From: Zhengitettix transpicula
Taxonomy: Eukaryota > Arthropoda > Insecta > Orthoptera > Tetrigidae
DNA: 64,000 bases
Reading direction: 5' to 3'
NCBI GenBank assembly: GCA_037074705.1
Contig: CM073590.1
Coordinates: 36,665,895 to 36,729,894, forward strand
Part shown: positions 35,016 to 46,390 of the stretch, piece after piece
Numbering within the stretch: position 1 is the stretch's first letter
How the letters are laid out: every line of letters starts with the position of its first letter
Notes under the pieces: generated by a model
What the model was told of the DNA's origin: nothing
The model's input: only the letters and a program-made list of their open reading frames with translations
Databases searched by the model: none
Program-made: the position numbers and the translations under genes

Positions 35016-35725
35016 GAGAACATGCTGCGTGGGTCCATTGATATATAAATTCGAGACCTTGTTTCACGTGCGTAAAAAATCGGTATTTCCTCATTTGTGT
35101 CCACAGCTGATTTAAACGGTCTTCCTTTCTAATACCGGTAATAGCTCCAAACTACCATAGCCGACTCCGTATTACCGCGAAATAATTTTTTATGACACCA
35201 AATACCTTGATCATTCTCACCGCAAAAAAATAAAATATGTTTACGATAAAGATAATCAGCATCGCAACTGTGTATTGGTATGTCTCGCGGTAACCTAACG
35301 CTAACTGTCTTGCGTTACACTGTTACCGGAGCCGACACATGTGATGTACCAGCACTGTTTGTTTTGCTCTAATTTCCCCAATGGCTGCAACCGTCTCAGA
35401 AACCGCAGAAGTAGCATAGTTTAATGAATCCATTAGAAACGCTCCAATGCACGGATTCATTGCAGTAACATTTCAGATTCCATCACACATGACGCATGGG
35501 AAGATTTTAGTATGCGCTTCGTTATGCAAATCTGTAAACGAATCTTGTCTTCTCTGTTCTGCAGGCTAATATTGCAGCCACGTGTTGTTAGTTTCAGTGT
35601 TATAGTCCATACAGCCCATCCAGTATCATGTATCTGTTTTGCATTACATTGGATGTTGTGGGGGGAATTACAACCGTCGGAGATGATAATATCGATTTTT
35701 AGATTCAAGGAACATTTTCAATGAC
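35015..35725. other. Moderately GC-rich block with open frames on both strands
   Basis: Frames 35512-35724 (plus) and 35708-35457 (minus) overlap. Neither has a motif. An ATGCAAAT octamer (POU-factor type core) lies at about 35523. No gene call can be supported. Confidence 0.25.
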
Positions 35726-37805
35726 TACCATTAGGTACATTTTTGCCTTAAAAAATTATTCCTTGTTTTCATATAAATCAAAAAGCGTGTTATTGTGGTG
35801 ATTACATATTTCCTAAGGTTAGTATATTTAAAATGCGTTAAAATCATTCATTTCCAATAAAAAATATCAATTGCATAATTATTGAGTGAATAAAACTTTG
35901 TTTTTGCGAATTTTTCTTAAAAACATTATAAACGAAAATTTTAAATCATTATTAAAAGTTAAAAAATATCAGAACTTTTGAACGACCTACTTAATGCGTT
36001 TTCAAACAATTTGACTTTCTTTTTTGTGAAATATGCTAGTAAAATATTTTTCAAGTGAAGGAATGAATTTTGTAGTTTATTTTCTTCAATAAACTCAATT
36101 ATTCAATTGGAAACAATTATTTCCTTTTCTTTTAAAGTCAAAAGTTTAGTTATGTTAAAAATCAGGTATTAATATAATGAAGAAATTCGAATTCTCAGCT
36201 AGATTGTTGCAGAACGAACTTAGACGCAACACAAAAAGTCAATCACACTACAGTTAACTTCGGAAGTGACCGATTTAGTAAACTAAAATAATTTTATGGC
36301 GTCAAGTATTGCTTTCTGTTTTCTGGCGACCTCTTAATCTGTTTTGTTAAAAAGTTCATATATTAATTTTGTATCTAAAAATTATAATTGCTTTTGTAAT
36401 TTTACTGTAATGGTTTAAAACAGAGAATGTTCTTTCGTTTGTATTTTACCTAGGAGATGGATTATTATATTTTGTCTTCCTCGTCAACTGTTAATTAAAT
36501 TAATTGTCGTTTCTAGAGCAATGAAGCAACGTGTTCGGAACTCTTTTACATATTTTATTAATCAAATTTCGATTAAAAAGGAACGAGTTATTGACTGAGG
36601 GAGTCGTTTATATATTTTAATTAATTAATTGTCGTTTTGACGGTAACGACTAAACATGAATGAGAGATTTGTTTGGATACTTAATTGGATGCAATTGACT
36701 GAGTTAATGTCGAACTATCCGGTTTTGGAGTGACCGATCGGAATTACTATGTTTCTTACTACAGATTTCGGTATTCAGCACCAAAATTTACAGACGGCTA
36801 GACTTCATTCTGATATACTTGAATTTTTTGGTTGTTTTCTATCTTTTCTGCTCGCCACCAGTGACCGGACAATACATTGTGATCTCCATCTGGACCCTAT
36901 TTTTTCAAGTCTCTGAAGTAGGGGTTAAACAACCGTGATAGTTTTTCCAAGCTTATACGATGACATTTATAAATTTTGTTTTCACCGAAAGCTCCTCATT
37001 ACGACTCAGAGATACGAATTGCGTTTATTTTAATTTTAATTTAATAATGTAGTGTTAATACTCATAGAAAATAGCATTGTCATACGATGTCAACTTAACT
37101 CACAAAACATTTTCCCGTGAAGCCAATTATGCAATTAATAATATTCTGTTTGTATTCCTCATATAGGTATAGGAAAAGCAAACAGAATTAAATTAAATCC
37201 AAGATTTTTTATTTCAGGTTATTTTTACATTATATGTCGTTATAAACGTTATTACTTTATTCAGAAAATCTATCAGTCTATTACTTTAATAAAATAATTA
37301 CATTCAATTTCCTTTATGAAATCTGTAAATCCAGAAAAAGATTATGATCATACAGCAAATTTCGGTAATCTGATTAACCGAAAGTGAATGTCCGTGTGAC
37401 GACATTCTCTATACTACACCAACAAGCCTTTGTGAATTTACCAGGACTACTTTACTGCTCTGTGCATACTTATAATGTCGTGAATGTAATTAGAAAAATA
37501 TTGCAGAACATATTAAAAACTACGTTTTTCTATTTAGGAAAATTTCGGTACATTTATCATCTACGTTATTGGTGTGTAATTATGGAGTAATAATTATTGT
37601 GCACAATCAACATTTGAAAAAATTTAGATTAAGGAATTCTTTAAATGATTCAACAATTCATCATATTTCGAATAGTGACAGCATCATTAATCGTATAGAA
37701 GAGTGGCATTTAAAAATATTGTTTAATTGCATTTTAAAACAATCTGATAATAAATCTGAATGCTACTTACAATTAATTTTCAACTCATAGGCGTGATACA
37801 TATTT
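35725..37805. other. AT-rich DNA without recognisable gene
   Basis: Short frames at 37384-37790 have no motif. Nothing else recognised. Confidence 0.5.
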
Positions 37806-37807
37806 GA

Positions 37808-38271
37808 TAGGGGAGTTGCCACCATGTGGATTACCCTCATGTAGCTTGTTACCCTAAACAAAATCCATATTCCGGGGGCCCTAGTTAACTATTGGCTACC
37901 TTCCTCTACACTCCCGCATCCCCCCTTTCAAATCCCTTCCTATGCTACTAAAGGGGAGTTGTCACCATATGAATTACCCTCATGTAGCCTCTTACCTTAA
38001 AAAAATATTTGGGCTAACAAGAGACCTAGGAGGCTAACTTTGGGGATGCTTTTGCCTCTCTCCGTTTATGAATTAATGTTCCCACAAGTCGAGGCACCTC
38101 GGTCCGTTTTGAGAGGTGTATGTTCCGGGGTCACAGACCTAAGGGCATAAGGTAAGAGTTGGCTACCTTCCTTTACTCTTCCGAATCCCGCTATCAGTTC
38201 CCTCCCTATGCTATTAAAGGGCAGTTGCCACCATGTGGATTACCCTCATGTAGCCTGTTGCTCTTAAAAAC
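37808..38271 (+). repeat. R1 dispersed repeat, copy 3: three 3' ends in a row
   Basis: Three partial R1 copies lie in the same orientation: 37808-37857 (3' end only), 37872-38005 (3' third) and 38024-38271. Each ends in the GTAGCC..TTACC/TTGCTC..AAAA signature. The third has the 5' part (from GGAGGCTAACTTTGGGG to GGTAAGAGTTG) fused directly to the 3' part (GGCTACCTTCC), an internal deletion of roughly 300 bp relative to copy 1, with TTG shared at the junction. Confidence 0.8.
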
Positions 38272-38274
38272 ACT

Positions 38275-38455
38275 ATTTTTGGCTGAATTTTATGTGCACA
38301 AATTTATAAATCACAATCAAATAACTGTTTCGGTTCAAACTCGACTATTTTATGGATCAATATATGAAAGAATTATTGCGAAATACGTGTCAGTTACTAC
38401 AATGTACGAAATCCACAATACCCTGTCCATTAATGAAATATGGGTCACGATTTAA
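38275..38455. other. AT-rich DNA between R1 cluster and GC island
   Basis: Nothing recognised. Confidence 0.4.
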
Positions 38456-38459
38456 ATTA

Positions 38460-38905
38460 TGTCTGAGCTTAATGTAGGACATCGAACGATCGAAATCTCA
38501 GCGAGCTGGTCCATTGGTAGATATCACAGATTCTCCTCCCACCAGAAAAAAGGTCACCGTTGGCCAATGTTCTGCCGGAATCTAAATCGCTCGCTTTGTG
38601 CCAATGGCCTGAAAGGGGTGGTCCCCAGAAGGAGACGACACAAGATAGCAAGGCCAGACCGCGTTGCCAGATTTCTCTGGCCGCCGCAACGTTAATATTA
38701 GATCGGGGCACGCCCTTCGCGCTAATGACGCCGCTCCTACGAAGAGTCAAACGAGCCGTGGCTATCACCTTACTCTCGTGTTTTACTGTCGCACATAGCA
38801 ACGTCGCAATCAATAAATTCCTGATTGGTTGGCAAGATAAGTGACAAGGGAAGAATGGGGGCGTGTAAATGAGAGGCGGAGTGTGCCTTTAATAAAGCCG
38901 AACTC
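38460..38905. other. GC-rich island, open in several frames
   Basis: A sharply bounded GC-rich unique block. Three frames are open over much of it: 38459-38695 and 38560-38844 on plus, 38813-38469 on minus. No motif supports any of them, which argues for low stop-codon frequency rather than coding. Unlike R1, no second copy was seen in the window. Candidate conserved element or promoter. Confidence 0.3.
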
Positions 38906-38925
38906 AGTTTCATAAAGCGAAAAAT

Positions 38926-38942
38926 AATATATATATATATGT
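38926..38942 (+). repeat. Short (AT)n tract
   Basis: About eight AT dinucleotides. Confidence 0.7.
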
Positions 38943-38944
38943 AT

Positions 38945-40895
38945 TACGTTATTCTACTGGATGCCTATAACAATACGAGTTAACACCTAAACGATAATAA
39001 TACCGGTTTTTGTATCAAATAAGGTAGATGGAATGAGTTCTAATATTTCTAGACTTTCAAAAATTCTATACACATAATCAGGGACAATACTAGACCGAGA
39101 CAGTTACCTTCAGAAAGAATATATATAAACGTTCTCCGACTTATATAAAAATCACTGTAAGGCTTTTCTCTCTTAAATCAGCCTTATAATGATAAATGAA
39201 AGTAAATTCCGGAGTAATCAGCAATCAGCTGATGAATTAGTGAAAGTAAACAGTTAACCATGCCTCGTGAGATGCCAAAGATTGTAAGAGAATTGGGAAC
39301 AAATATGTAATCACATCACAATGTACGCACTTATTTTTTATATCCTCAAACTAAATTCTCCTTCATTGTAGTATTCATCTGTTATTTGTTATTTCAACGC
39401 AATAATGAGTAATAATAAATATTACAAAGTTATTCATTTATTTTCTAGGAATTTCGGTTTCAAAGTGAAGAGCAAATATATTATGCTAAATATTCATGTT
39501 TATTAATTTGTATAACTATATAATATATACATTTAAAAATCTATCTTATTTGATTACATTCTTTATTTTATATCTAAGAATTAAATAATATTGCATTCAG
39601 AAGTAAAATTCTTATAGAGCTTTTATAACGGAAAATAATGATAAATAAATATATGTAAGTAATTTAATTAATAATACTTATTATTCCTTATATTTTATAT
39701 TCTATTATTTAGACGAAAAATTACGATTCAAAGGTTAAAAAAGAGGCTTTGATAAAATTTATTCTCCTTCATTCTCTTTTAAGTGAATTGCCGTCTGCCC
39801 TTAAAAAGTTCAGTTTCCCCTCATCCGATCGAGTCTCCAATACAGTCCAGAGACTCTGGACTAGAAAAAAATTGCTTGTCGCATCAATGAGCCCCAAGTC
39901 ATGTAACTTTTTTTGGCCCCTTGTCTTCAAAGACCCCTGCACTTTACAGGGCGGACCCTTTCTTTATCTTCTGCTCCATCTCGTTTATCTTTGTTTCTTC
40001 AGCTTACAAATATCCAAGGCATTGAACCCTTAGAAAATGAGAGCAAGTTAAAAATGTGTAAAACTGGCGAAAGGGAGTAGTGAGAAGGCTTTGCTGAAGG
40101 GAGACAGACTTCAAAGGGATTTATGTAGCAAGGGGGAAAAGTGCGTGCATGCCAATAATAACGCCGTTTCATTACAAACGCATATAATTCCTTAACAAAA
40201 TCATGAATCCGTTCAGCATTACATAATCGATTATTCAATCTAATATTCGGTTACTTACTTCAAATTTAAATCAAACTGACCTAAATTTAACATTATGACT
40301 TTATGACTGACTCAATTAAAATAAAAATGCAATAAATACCTTATATTTACTTTTAAAACTAACAAATAAATATTTCAACAACGAAAACATTTTTATCTGC
40401 ATTTGGAATCTATATAATATTAAATTTCAATTCGTTACTATAAAATTTTTGGTTAATATTGAAACTTTTTTTCAGTGCATTGTTTTCCATTGTTCAATAA
40501 TAATATTTTGTTTTTGTTATATATTTAATTTTAATACTACGTTTGCTATAAAGTAGAATAATTCAGTTACTTGTAAAGCGAATGAGACATAGTTACATCA
40601 CTATTAATATCAATAGGAAAAAGTGAATTTCTCAAATCAAATATTCCTACGTGTTCTGCCTTCGACTGATAATTTTTTTCCTATTATCGTAATCTTTTTG
40701 GCGTAATTAAGTTTTTTGTGTCTTTTTCCCAGATTCTGTGGTTAATTTTTGTGGAGTTGTTACTATCATTAGTGAATTTACCTTCATTACCCCTTGGTAA
40801 ACCTTAAAACAAATTTATTCAATATTTTCAACAATTATAATCATATGTGGGAGAACTATTTTATCTAAATTTACTAATATTCTAATTAGTTAAAT
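38945..40895. other. AT-rich DNA with a GC-richer patch at 39765-40160
   Basis: The patch carries overlapping frames (39749-40033 plus, 40238-39999 minus) without motifs. The rest shows nothing. Confidence 0.4.
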
Positions 40896-40900
40896 AACGA

Positions 40901-41050
40901 AATGAAGTGATGATATAAATACCACACAACGTTACTGTGAACTTTGTTCCTTTCGACAGGTTATAAAAAGCACATGCGCCGTGAGTGACACAACCACAAA
41001 ATCCAGTAGATGAGCTCAACATCTTGTGGTATTTATATCGTCAATTCATT
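40901..41050 (+). mobile_element. Penelope-type inverted-repeat remnant (copy 2)
   Basis: Arms 40901-40933 and 41018-41050 are inverted copies (most of 33 positions match). Each arm carries the GTGGTATTTATAT.. sequence that follows the hammerhead core in the 42-kb copy. The left arm also includes ACACAACGTT, the complement of AACGTTGTGT. The intervening 84 bp is unrelated to the other two copies. Confidence 0.5.
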
Positions 41051-41189
41051 CTGTCTGTCATTTCGCCTTTTATATAATTATTGTATTGTAAAACAGACGT
41101 ATTATAATTTCATTATCAATTTTTCTTTAACTGAAATCATTATTTCTCATTTTATAATTTTATTTTCATAAAATTGGTGGTTTATTTCT

Positions 41190-41259
41190 TTTTAGAGTAA
41201 CAGACTACACGAAGGTAATCCACGTGGTGGCCACTTACGTTTAATAGCATAGGAAAAGA
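41190..41259 (-). repeat. R1 dispersed repeat, copy 4 (3' end only)
   Basis: TTTTTAGAGTAACAGACTAC then GAAGGTAATCCACGTGGTGG matches the R1 3' end in minus orientation; homology stops after TTAATAGCATAGGAAA. Confidence 0.7.
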
Positions 41260-42005
41260 AAACGTTTCATAATAGAATAAATGCGGGTGCGATGAATTTT
41301 GCCAGCACGGAGGGTGATACCGTTGAAAAGTATTGAAACATCATCTTGGATTGATATACATTATATATAGTATAATTTTAGTAAATATAATTTTTAGTAA
41401 ATGTTATATATATATGCATACAGAAATAAATTCAGGGTACATTGCGTAAATATGAATTTACATGATAGCCTAATAAAAGGCATACCAAAATATCTGTCTA
41501 CTGAAAACTTCCTAATTTTTCTTTTGTGTTTTTGTTAACGTTACCTGGTAATTTTGGAGAAGAATTTTTATACCTACGTATTTACCGTTTTACAAAATGA
41601 ATTGACAGAAGATATATAAAAATATAGCGTATAGTGTGTCAACTATCCATATTTTGGTTATTTCGTCCTCATACCAAAAGTACTCTTTCATTTTTAAAAT
41701 TCAAATTAATTAGATACCGCATTATTTTTTTCTAATGAAATTGATGGTTCGAGCTCCCTAAATTTGTCAGAATGTTTACTTTCTCTACAATGCGTTCGTG
41801 GAATAATTACAACTATTCTACTGAGGAACAATAATGGTCAATTCTGTATAAAATAAATATTGAATGTCACATCGAACACACTGTTGTTTAAATATTCTCT
41901 ATTGAATTCTATTAATTATTTTCATAGTTTATCCACTTGTATTGTGTGTGCATAAGGCCTATAAGGTTCTATATATTCTTCTTACACTATCACGACCGTA
42001 TCGTG
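41260..42005. other. AT-rich DNA without recognisable gene
   Basis: Nothing recognised. Confidence 0.5.
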
Positions 42006-42008
42006 CTC

Positions 42009-42220
42009 AAATGAAAATATTTACGTCTGATTAAAAATAATTAATAAGAAAGATAGCCAATTCAGACAAATAAGTGATAATAAGTGTTGTTAACTGACGA
42101 GTGCAGTTGGGTCGTTCTAGGAAATTCTTCGCACCTGAGGAAAGGGACAAGGAACCCAGAAACATTGTGTGGTATTTATATCATCACTTTTTTGTCTGAA
42201 TTGGCTATCTTACTTATTAA
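42009..42220 (+). mobile_element. Penelope-type inverted-repeat element with hammerhead core (copy 3)
   Basis: Arms 42041-42080 and 42181-42220 match at 37 of 40 positions as inverted repeats. Between them CTGAGGA (42135-42141), stem II GGG/CCC (42144-42146 with 42155-42157) and GAAACATT (42159-42166) make a hammerhead-like core. Stem I pairs 42129-42134 with 42167-42172, six pairs including two G-U. ACGTT in the 5-kb copy is CATT here, so the cleavage triplet is altered. The left flank from 42009 is shared with copy 1. This is the best-preserved member of the three. Confidence 0.6.
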
Positions 42221-43015
42221 TCATATCATGTTCATATCACGATGTAGCTATTCTATTAAAATAACCTTACAACCATTTCTTTCTGCTACGGTTTGCGTAA
42301 ATATATTCAATTATTAGAAATACGAAAAATGAACGGTTTTTCATTTATTATAAAATTTGACGTAATAGCATTTTATCCAGAGCTTATTTTTCATCTTTTC
42401 ACGCTCATTGTTTGCTTTGTTTAAAACATTTAGTTTGCTTTCTTCTTTCACTACTCTGAAAAGTCTATAAAACATTTCTCACCGATGATGGCTATTATTT
42501 TTTTCTGTAACATATGCTTTCCTTAACTATTCCTTAGTACCTTTAATTCTATTTATGCATTTCTTGTAACCGGTCAGTGTTTGTAAGACTTGTTCTCTCA
42601 TACTACCCATGACCTTACGAACGTCGTTCGAATAACTGGAATCGGTTAGTACTATCACGTTAACAAAATCATAATATAAGAAAATAGTCAATATTCTGTA
42701 GCACAAATTACAAATTATTTTAAATATTGTCCATCTCAAGTAAACTTTCAAATTAACTGCATTGGAAATGTAATTTGGATGATATCGTTATTAGAGCCAC
42801 GAATAACATACTCTATAGCTTATCATGATGACGCATATAGATATACAAATGTTTTTAATTAAATTTTTTGTATCGTATAGTACGTTTATCAACTATTGCA
42901 ATAGCTCATATTTGACAATCGCATTAAATGATCAGAACAAGAAATTGAAGCTGTAACCAGTAGATTTTAAGTGCCACGGACAGGAAGCATAATAATTTTG
43001 GGATCTGTAATCCGA
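42220..43015. other. AT-rich DNA without recognisable gene
   Basis: A 74-codon minus frame (42751-42527) has no ATG start and no motif. Nothing else. Confidence 0.45.
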
Positions 43016-43485
43016 GCTTTGTTTCTTTTTCGGACGATCTGCACCGATACGTTTATTGTCACCCACACGCTCTCAACGGATACCAGCCATAAAATGTAGG
43101 CACAGCTTGTTTTGGAGCGCGAGGTTCAGCGGGGAGGGCAGGTGGCAGTGTTAGTAATTTCAAAATTCAATCCTGTCGGCCAAAACAAACAGAAGGGCTT
43201 TTTTTATTTGTGCCGAGTGGGGATTTGAAGTGAGAATTGTGCACCTGGGGCTCGCCGAGCCAGCTTTATGGCGAGGTGTTGACCCTCGGATGCCGTGCTA
43301 ATTGTGTAGTGGCGACACCCTTGCTCAAATCCCAATCCCTGCAAACGAAGGAAAACGATTCTCAAAATCCTACATGAATCGGTTATATAAGCTTGCACGA
43401 TTCAGTTTCACTCAAAATATGACTCTCATCAATGTATCCTTTCTCAGTTTTACTAAAAGTGGAGAGGATCGAACTAATTTGTTTA
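43015..43485. other. GC-richer block, function unknown
   Basis: Contains a TTTATGGC core of the type bound by posterior Hox proteins (near 43265) and overlapping short frames without motifs on both strands (43204-43490). Candidate conserved element. Confidence 0.25.
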
Positions 43486-43489
43486 TGTA

Positions 43490-44525
43490 AACGAAATATA
43501 TTGAATTATGTGCTTTATTAAACAAGTCACATTTTCTTATAAAAATGTTTTTAATTTCAGAGATAGTCAAAGTGCACGTAATAACAAATGGGCCCTACAA
43601 TATGACAGTTTCTGATGTATTGATGACGTGTTTCTGTACGCAATAAACAAGTTATTAATGTAATGAAATTTTTACTAATATTTATATTATTAAAAAACTG
43701 GTTTAGTTATAGAAAAGATGATTTTAAATAAAAATGCCTTTGCAACTACAATCATTTGTATTTTATCACTCACGTAAACTGTCGTATTGGATGAGTTTGT
43801 AATTCATTGCCACGGACTGCGTTCATGTTCAGTTGTGCTCTAGCTTCATGACCCGCTGAGATGGTGTTATAGTTCAATATGAGTGTGATAATCGCTCTCC
43901 TCGTAGTCTCCTTACTAAATGATTATTACTTGCCCTATTTTCCCATTTATCCTCCCTGTTTCCACGCTTCAGGATTCTTTCTCTACTCTTTATTGTGTTT
44001 CAACTCTCGACTTTATTCTTTCATGACCTTAGCTCAGTGCTTTTAATTATTGCTTTGAAAATTGTTTCTTTGCAGGCAAACAGCGTTTCATTTCGGTAAC
44101 TGGAAGTGGTCACGTTGATCCGCACCAGCTGCGGGCTTCATCTAATTACGCACATGTACTTTCATGAGTTCAAAATAAAATTTACTTTGATTAAAATTTT
44201 AAACTAATCTAAATGTTTCAATCTCACTCAAAATAAGCATACGCTGATGTGCAGAAATAACCATAAACAGTCTCCAAGTATTTAATTTTATTAAATAATC
44301 GGTTGGAAGCTTTCAACTAATTTGTCATAATCATCCTGAATTAACAATGAAACGTTACTACTTGTATAAATACATCAAGTTTGGATTATATTGCAAAAAT
44401 ATCAGCATAACATACCTTCCTGTCGCTATAATTAAAATCACAATAACTTTAAAAATATTAGTACATATAGGTACTTAGTCACTAATATAAAACTCTGTTG
44501 TTTATTCAACAAGGTCTGTTCTTCA
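43490..44525. other. AT-rich DNA, possible short terminal exon at 43561-43646
   Basis: TTTTTAATTTCAG at 43548-43560 is a good acceptor; one frame then stays open for 28 codons (including VKVHVITNGPYNMTVSD) to a TAA that overlaps an AATAAA. No upstream partner exon was found, so this is only a possibility. Confidence 0.2.
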
Positions 44526-44529
44526 ACTA

Positions 44530-45280
44530 CTCCATTAGGTGGTTCAGTGTGTACGACAATCGTAAATCGATACAATTCCGTTTTTATATTTCTAAACCTT
44601 CGTTTCTATTATTAACAATATTGTTTCTGTTTAAGTTAATTTAAATGCTTCAGCTATTTTAAGTTTTATATTATGAATATTATTGTGTAATATTTTAATA
44701 TTATTAAAATCGAATTCGTGGTTAGTTAATTTTTTTTGTTGGTGGACAGCGCTGTGTTTCTTTTGGCTGTGGGTTTTAATGTCAGTTTATGATGATACAT
44801 TCTGGTTTTAATGTTTGTTGTGGTATAACGTATATATGTTTTTGGGAAATTGAGACATGGGATGCTGTATACGAGATTTGTCTTATACTGTTCTTCTGTC
44901 TTCCCCTTAATCTTAGTTAGTATGTTTTGTATATGGTTAACCGGTTTAACGGTTAATGTAACATCATTAATGTCGTTTTTCCTCAAGGTATCTATGATTT
45001 TAAAGGTCAATTTTTCTGTATATGTAAAGCTGTAATACGTAGGTTGTTTTTTGTCAAAGAGTACTGGAAGAGTCGTAGTTACTTCCTGTAATTTGTAATT
45101 ATCTGTGGTGTTTACAACGTCCGTGTTATTTATCGATACTGGTTTAAAATAATCTTTAATATTAGTTTGAGTAGGATATTTAAAATTCACAGTGTCTCCA
45201 TGTATTTTCATGTTTTGAACTATAGTAGTCTCTTCTTCTATAGTATGATCCTTGGTCGTTTGGTTATTCGGTTGAATTTA
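44530..45280 (-). pseudogene. Penelope-like element: GIY-YIG endonuclease region
   Basis: A 161-codon minus frame (45211-44726, open upstream to about 45275) contains the linker and the GIY-YIG domain. ILTKIKGKTEEQYKTNLVYS is followed by IPCLNFPKTYIRYTTTN, then KTRMYHHKLT and NTALS. GIY appears as VYS and YIG as YIR, so a conserved glycine is lost. After a stop the protein continues in other frames as LTNHEFDFNNIKILH and AEAFK, then RNNIVNNRNEGLEI, the usual Penelope C-terminus. At least two frameshifts and a stop therefore break it. No reverse transcriptase domain is visible upstream. No hammerhead core was found downstream on this strand. Confidence 0.8.
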
Positions 45281-45284
45281 GTAC

Positions 45285-46245
45285 GTTGCCATTTTTTTAA
45301 AATTACTAATCCATAATTGAGCTGTAATTTTCTTAGCTATTCTTGAGCAATATTAACAAGTTACTTTTCAATGTGACGAGAAAATTCGTATCAATAATAC
45401 ATATATTTACGTATGAGGTTGTTTGCAACATTTATTATCATATGTCTAGGTGGTATTAAATTACACAATTTCCCTCTGACCGGGTGGTTAATTTTTGTTT
45501 GAAAAATAAAATCTTTCTTTGCACGTTAACAAGTTTACTTAGGAAATATTACTATAACTGTCAACCTATAATGAAAGTATAAGTGAGGTCAAAAAATAAA
45601 AACTTAATTCCAGACTGTTCACAATTTAAATTCGAAAACATATTTATATTTCTCTCTTCCAATTTTTAGAGAATATATCTATTACGCACAGAGGTGAGTT
45701 TGAACGAGAACTAATTATACTTGAACCCTGAAACAACAAATTACCGATACGGAATTTTTAAAATCCTGTAATATGAATCTCGATGATGTTACTTGCGCGC
45801 TTTCAGAATTTACACGTGTAATCCAATTGTAACATGGTTGGTTGCTAGCATACTGACGAAGTAATCAATTATTTTACTTTGAGCATGCAGTGACAGCAAT
45901 TTAAACCTTTAGCTAGCATTTTTACATTGCTATGTTAATACGTGCAATTATCAGTTGTTGTTTTTGTTTGCAGGTATGACAATTGTACACCATGACTGTT
46001 GCGTCGATCCGTTTGGTAACGTAAAATATTACTAACATGTATGCAGTCAATAAAAGTAAATCTTTATTAATAAACGAAATAAATATAATTTGGAAACTGG
46101 AATAGCTTAGAATATAGTAAATGAAAAATATGCTGCGTAAAGAAATGTTATTTATCATATGATAGCGAAACTATTGGAATATGTATTCGTATGATATTCC
46201 AGAGTCAACCGAAATATTAATGACTCGGGTCGATGTATGTTTAAC
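45285..46245. other. AT-rich DNA without recognisable gene
   Basis: Nothing recognised. Confidence 0.5.
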
Positions 46246-46249
46246 GTCG

Positions 46250-46390
46250 GAGAAGGCCTGTACAACTGATAGCGAAAGCTCGTTTCTGACCTGGAGTCGA
46301 CAAGCTCATTTGGCAAAATCGCCGAGTACAAAGCGGACGCCCAAGGTTCGATTCCCGGTCCGGTCGAGAGTTTACTTTTCTAATCCGTTA
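46250..46390 (+). mobile_element. tRNA-derived SINE
   Basis: An A-box-like AAGCTCATTTGG (46302-46313) and a consensus B box GGTTCGATTCC (46345-46355) are about 31 nt apart, the spacing of a tRNA. CCGGTCCGGTCGAGAG follows, matching the SINE pieces at 15.6 kb. The cloverleaf stems are poor, so this is a SINE rather than a functional tRNA gene. The 3' tail is TTTACTTTTCTAATCC without a clear poly-A. Confidence 0.6.

Noticed and set aside
44335..44365. CCTGAATTAACAATGAAACGTT as a hammerhead
   Set aside because: The 5' core is CTGAATT instead of CTGANGA and no stem II can form; coincidence in AT-rich DNA.
46295..46370. Functional tRNA gene
   Set aside because: A and B boxes are present, but acceptor, anticodon and T stems do not pair and the same 3' sequence recurs in other SINE pieces.
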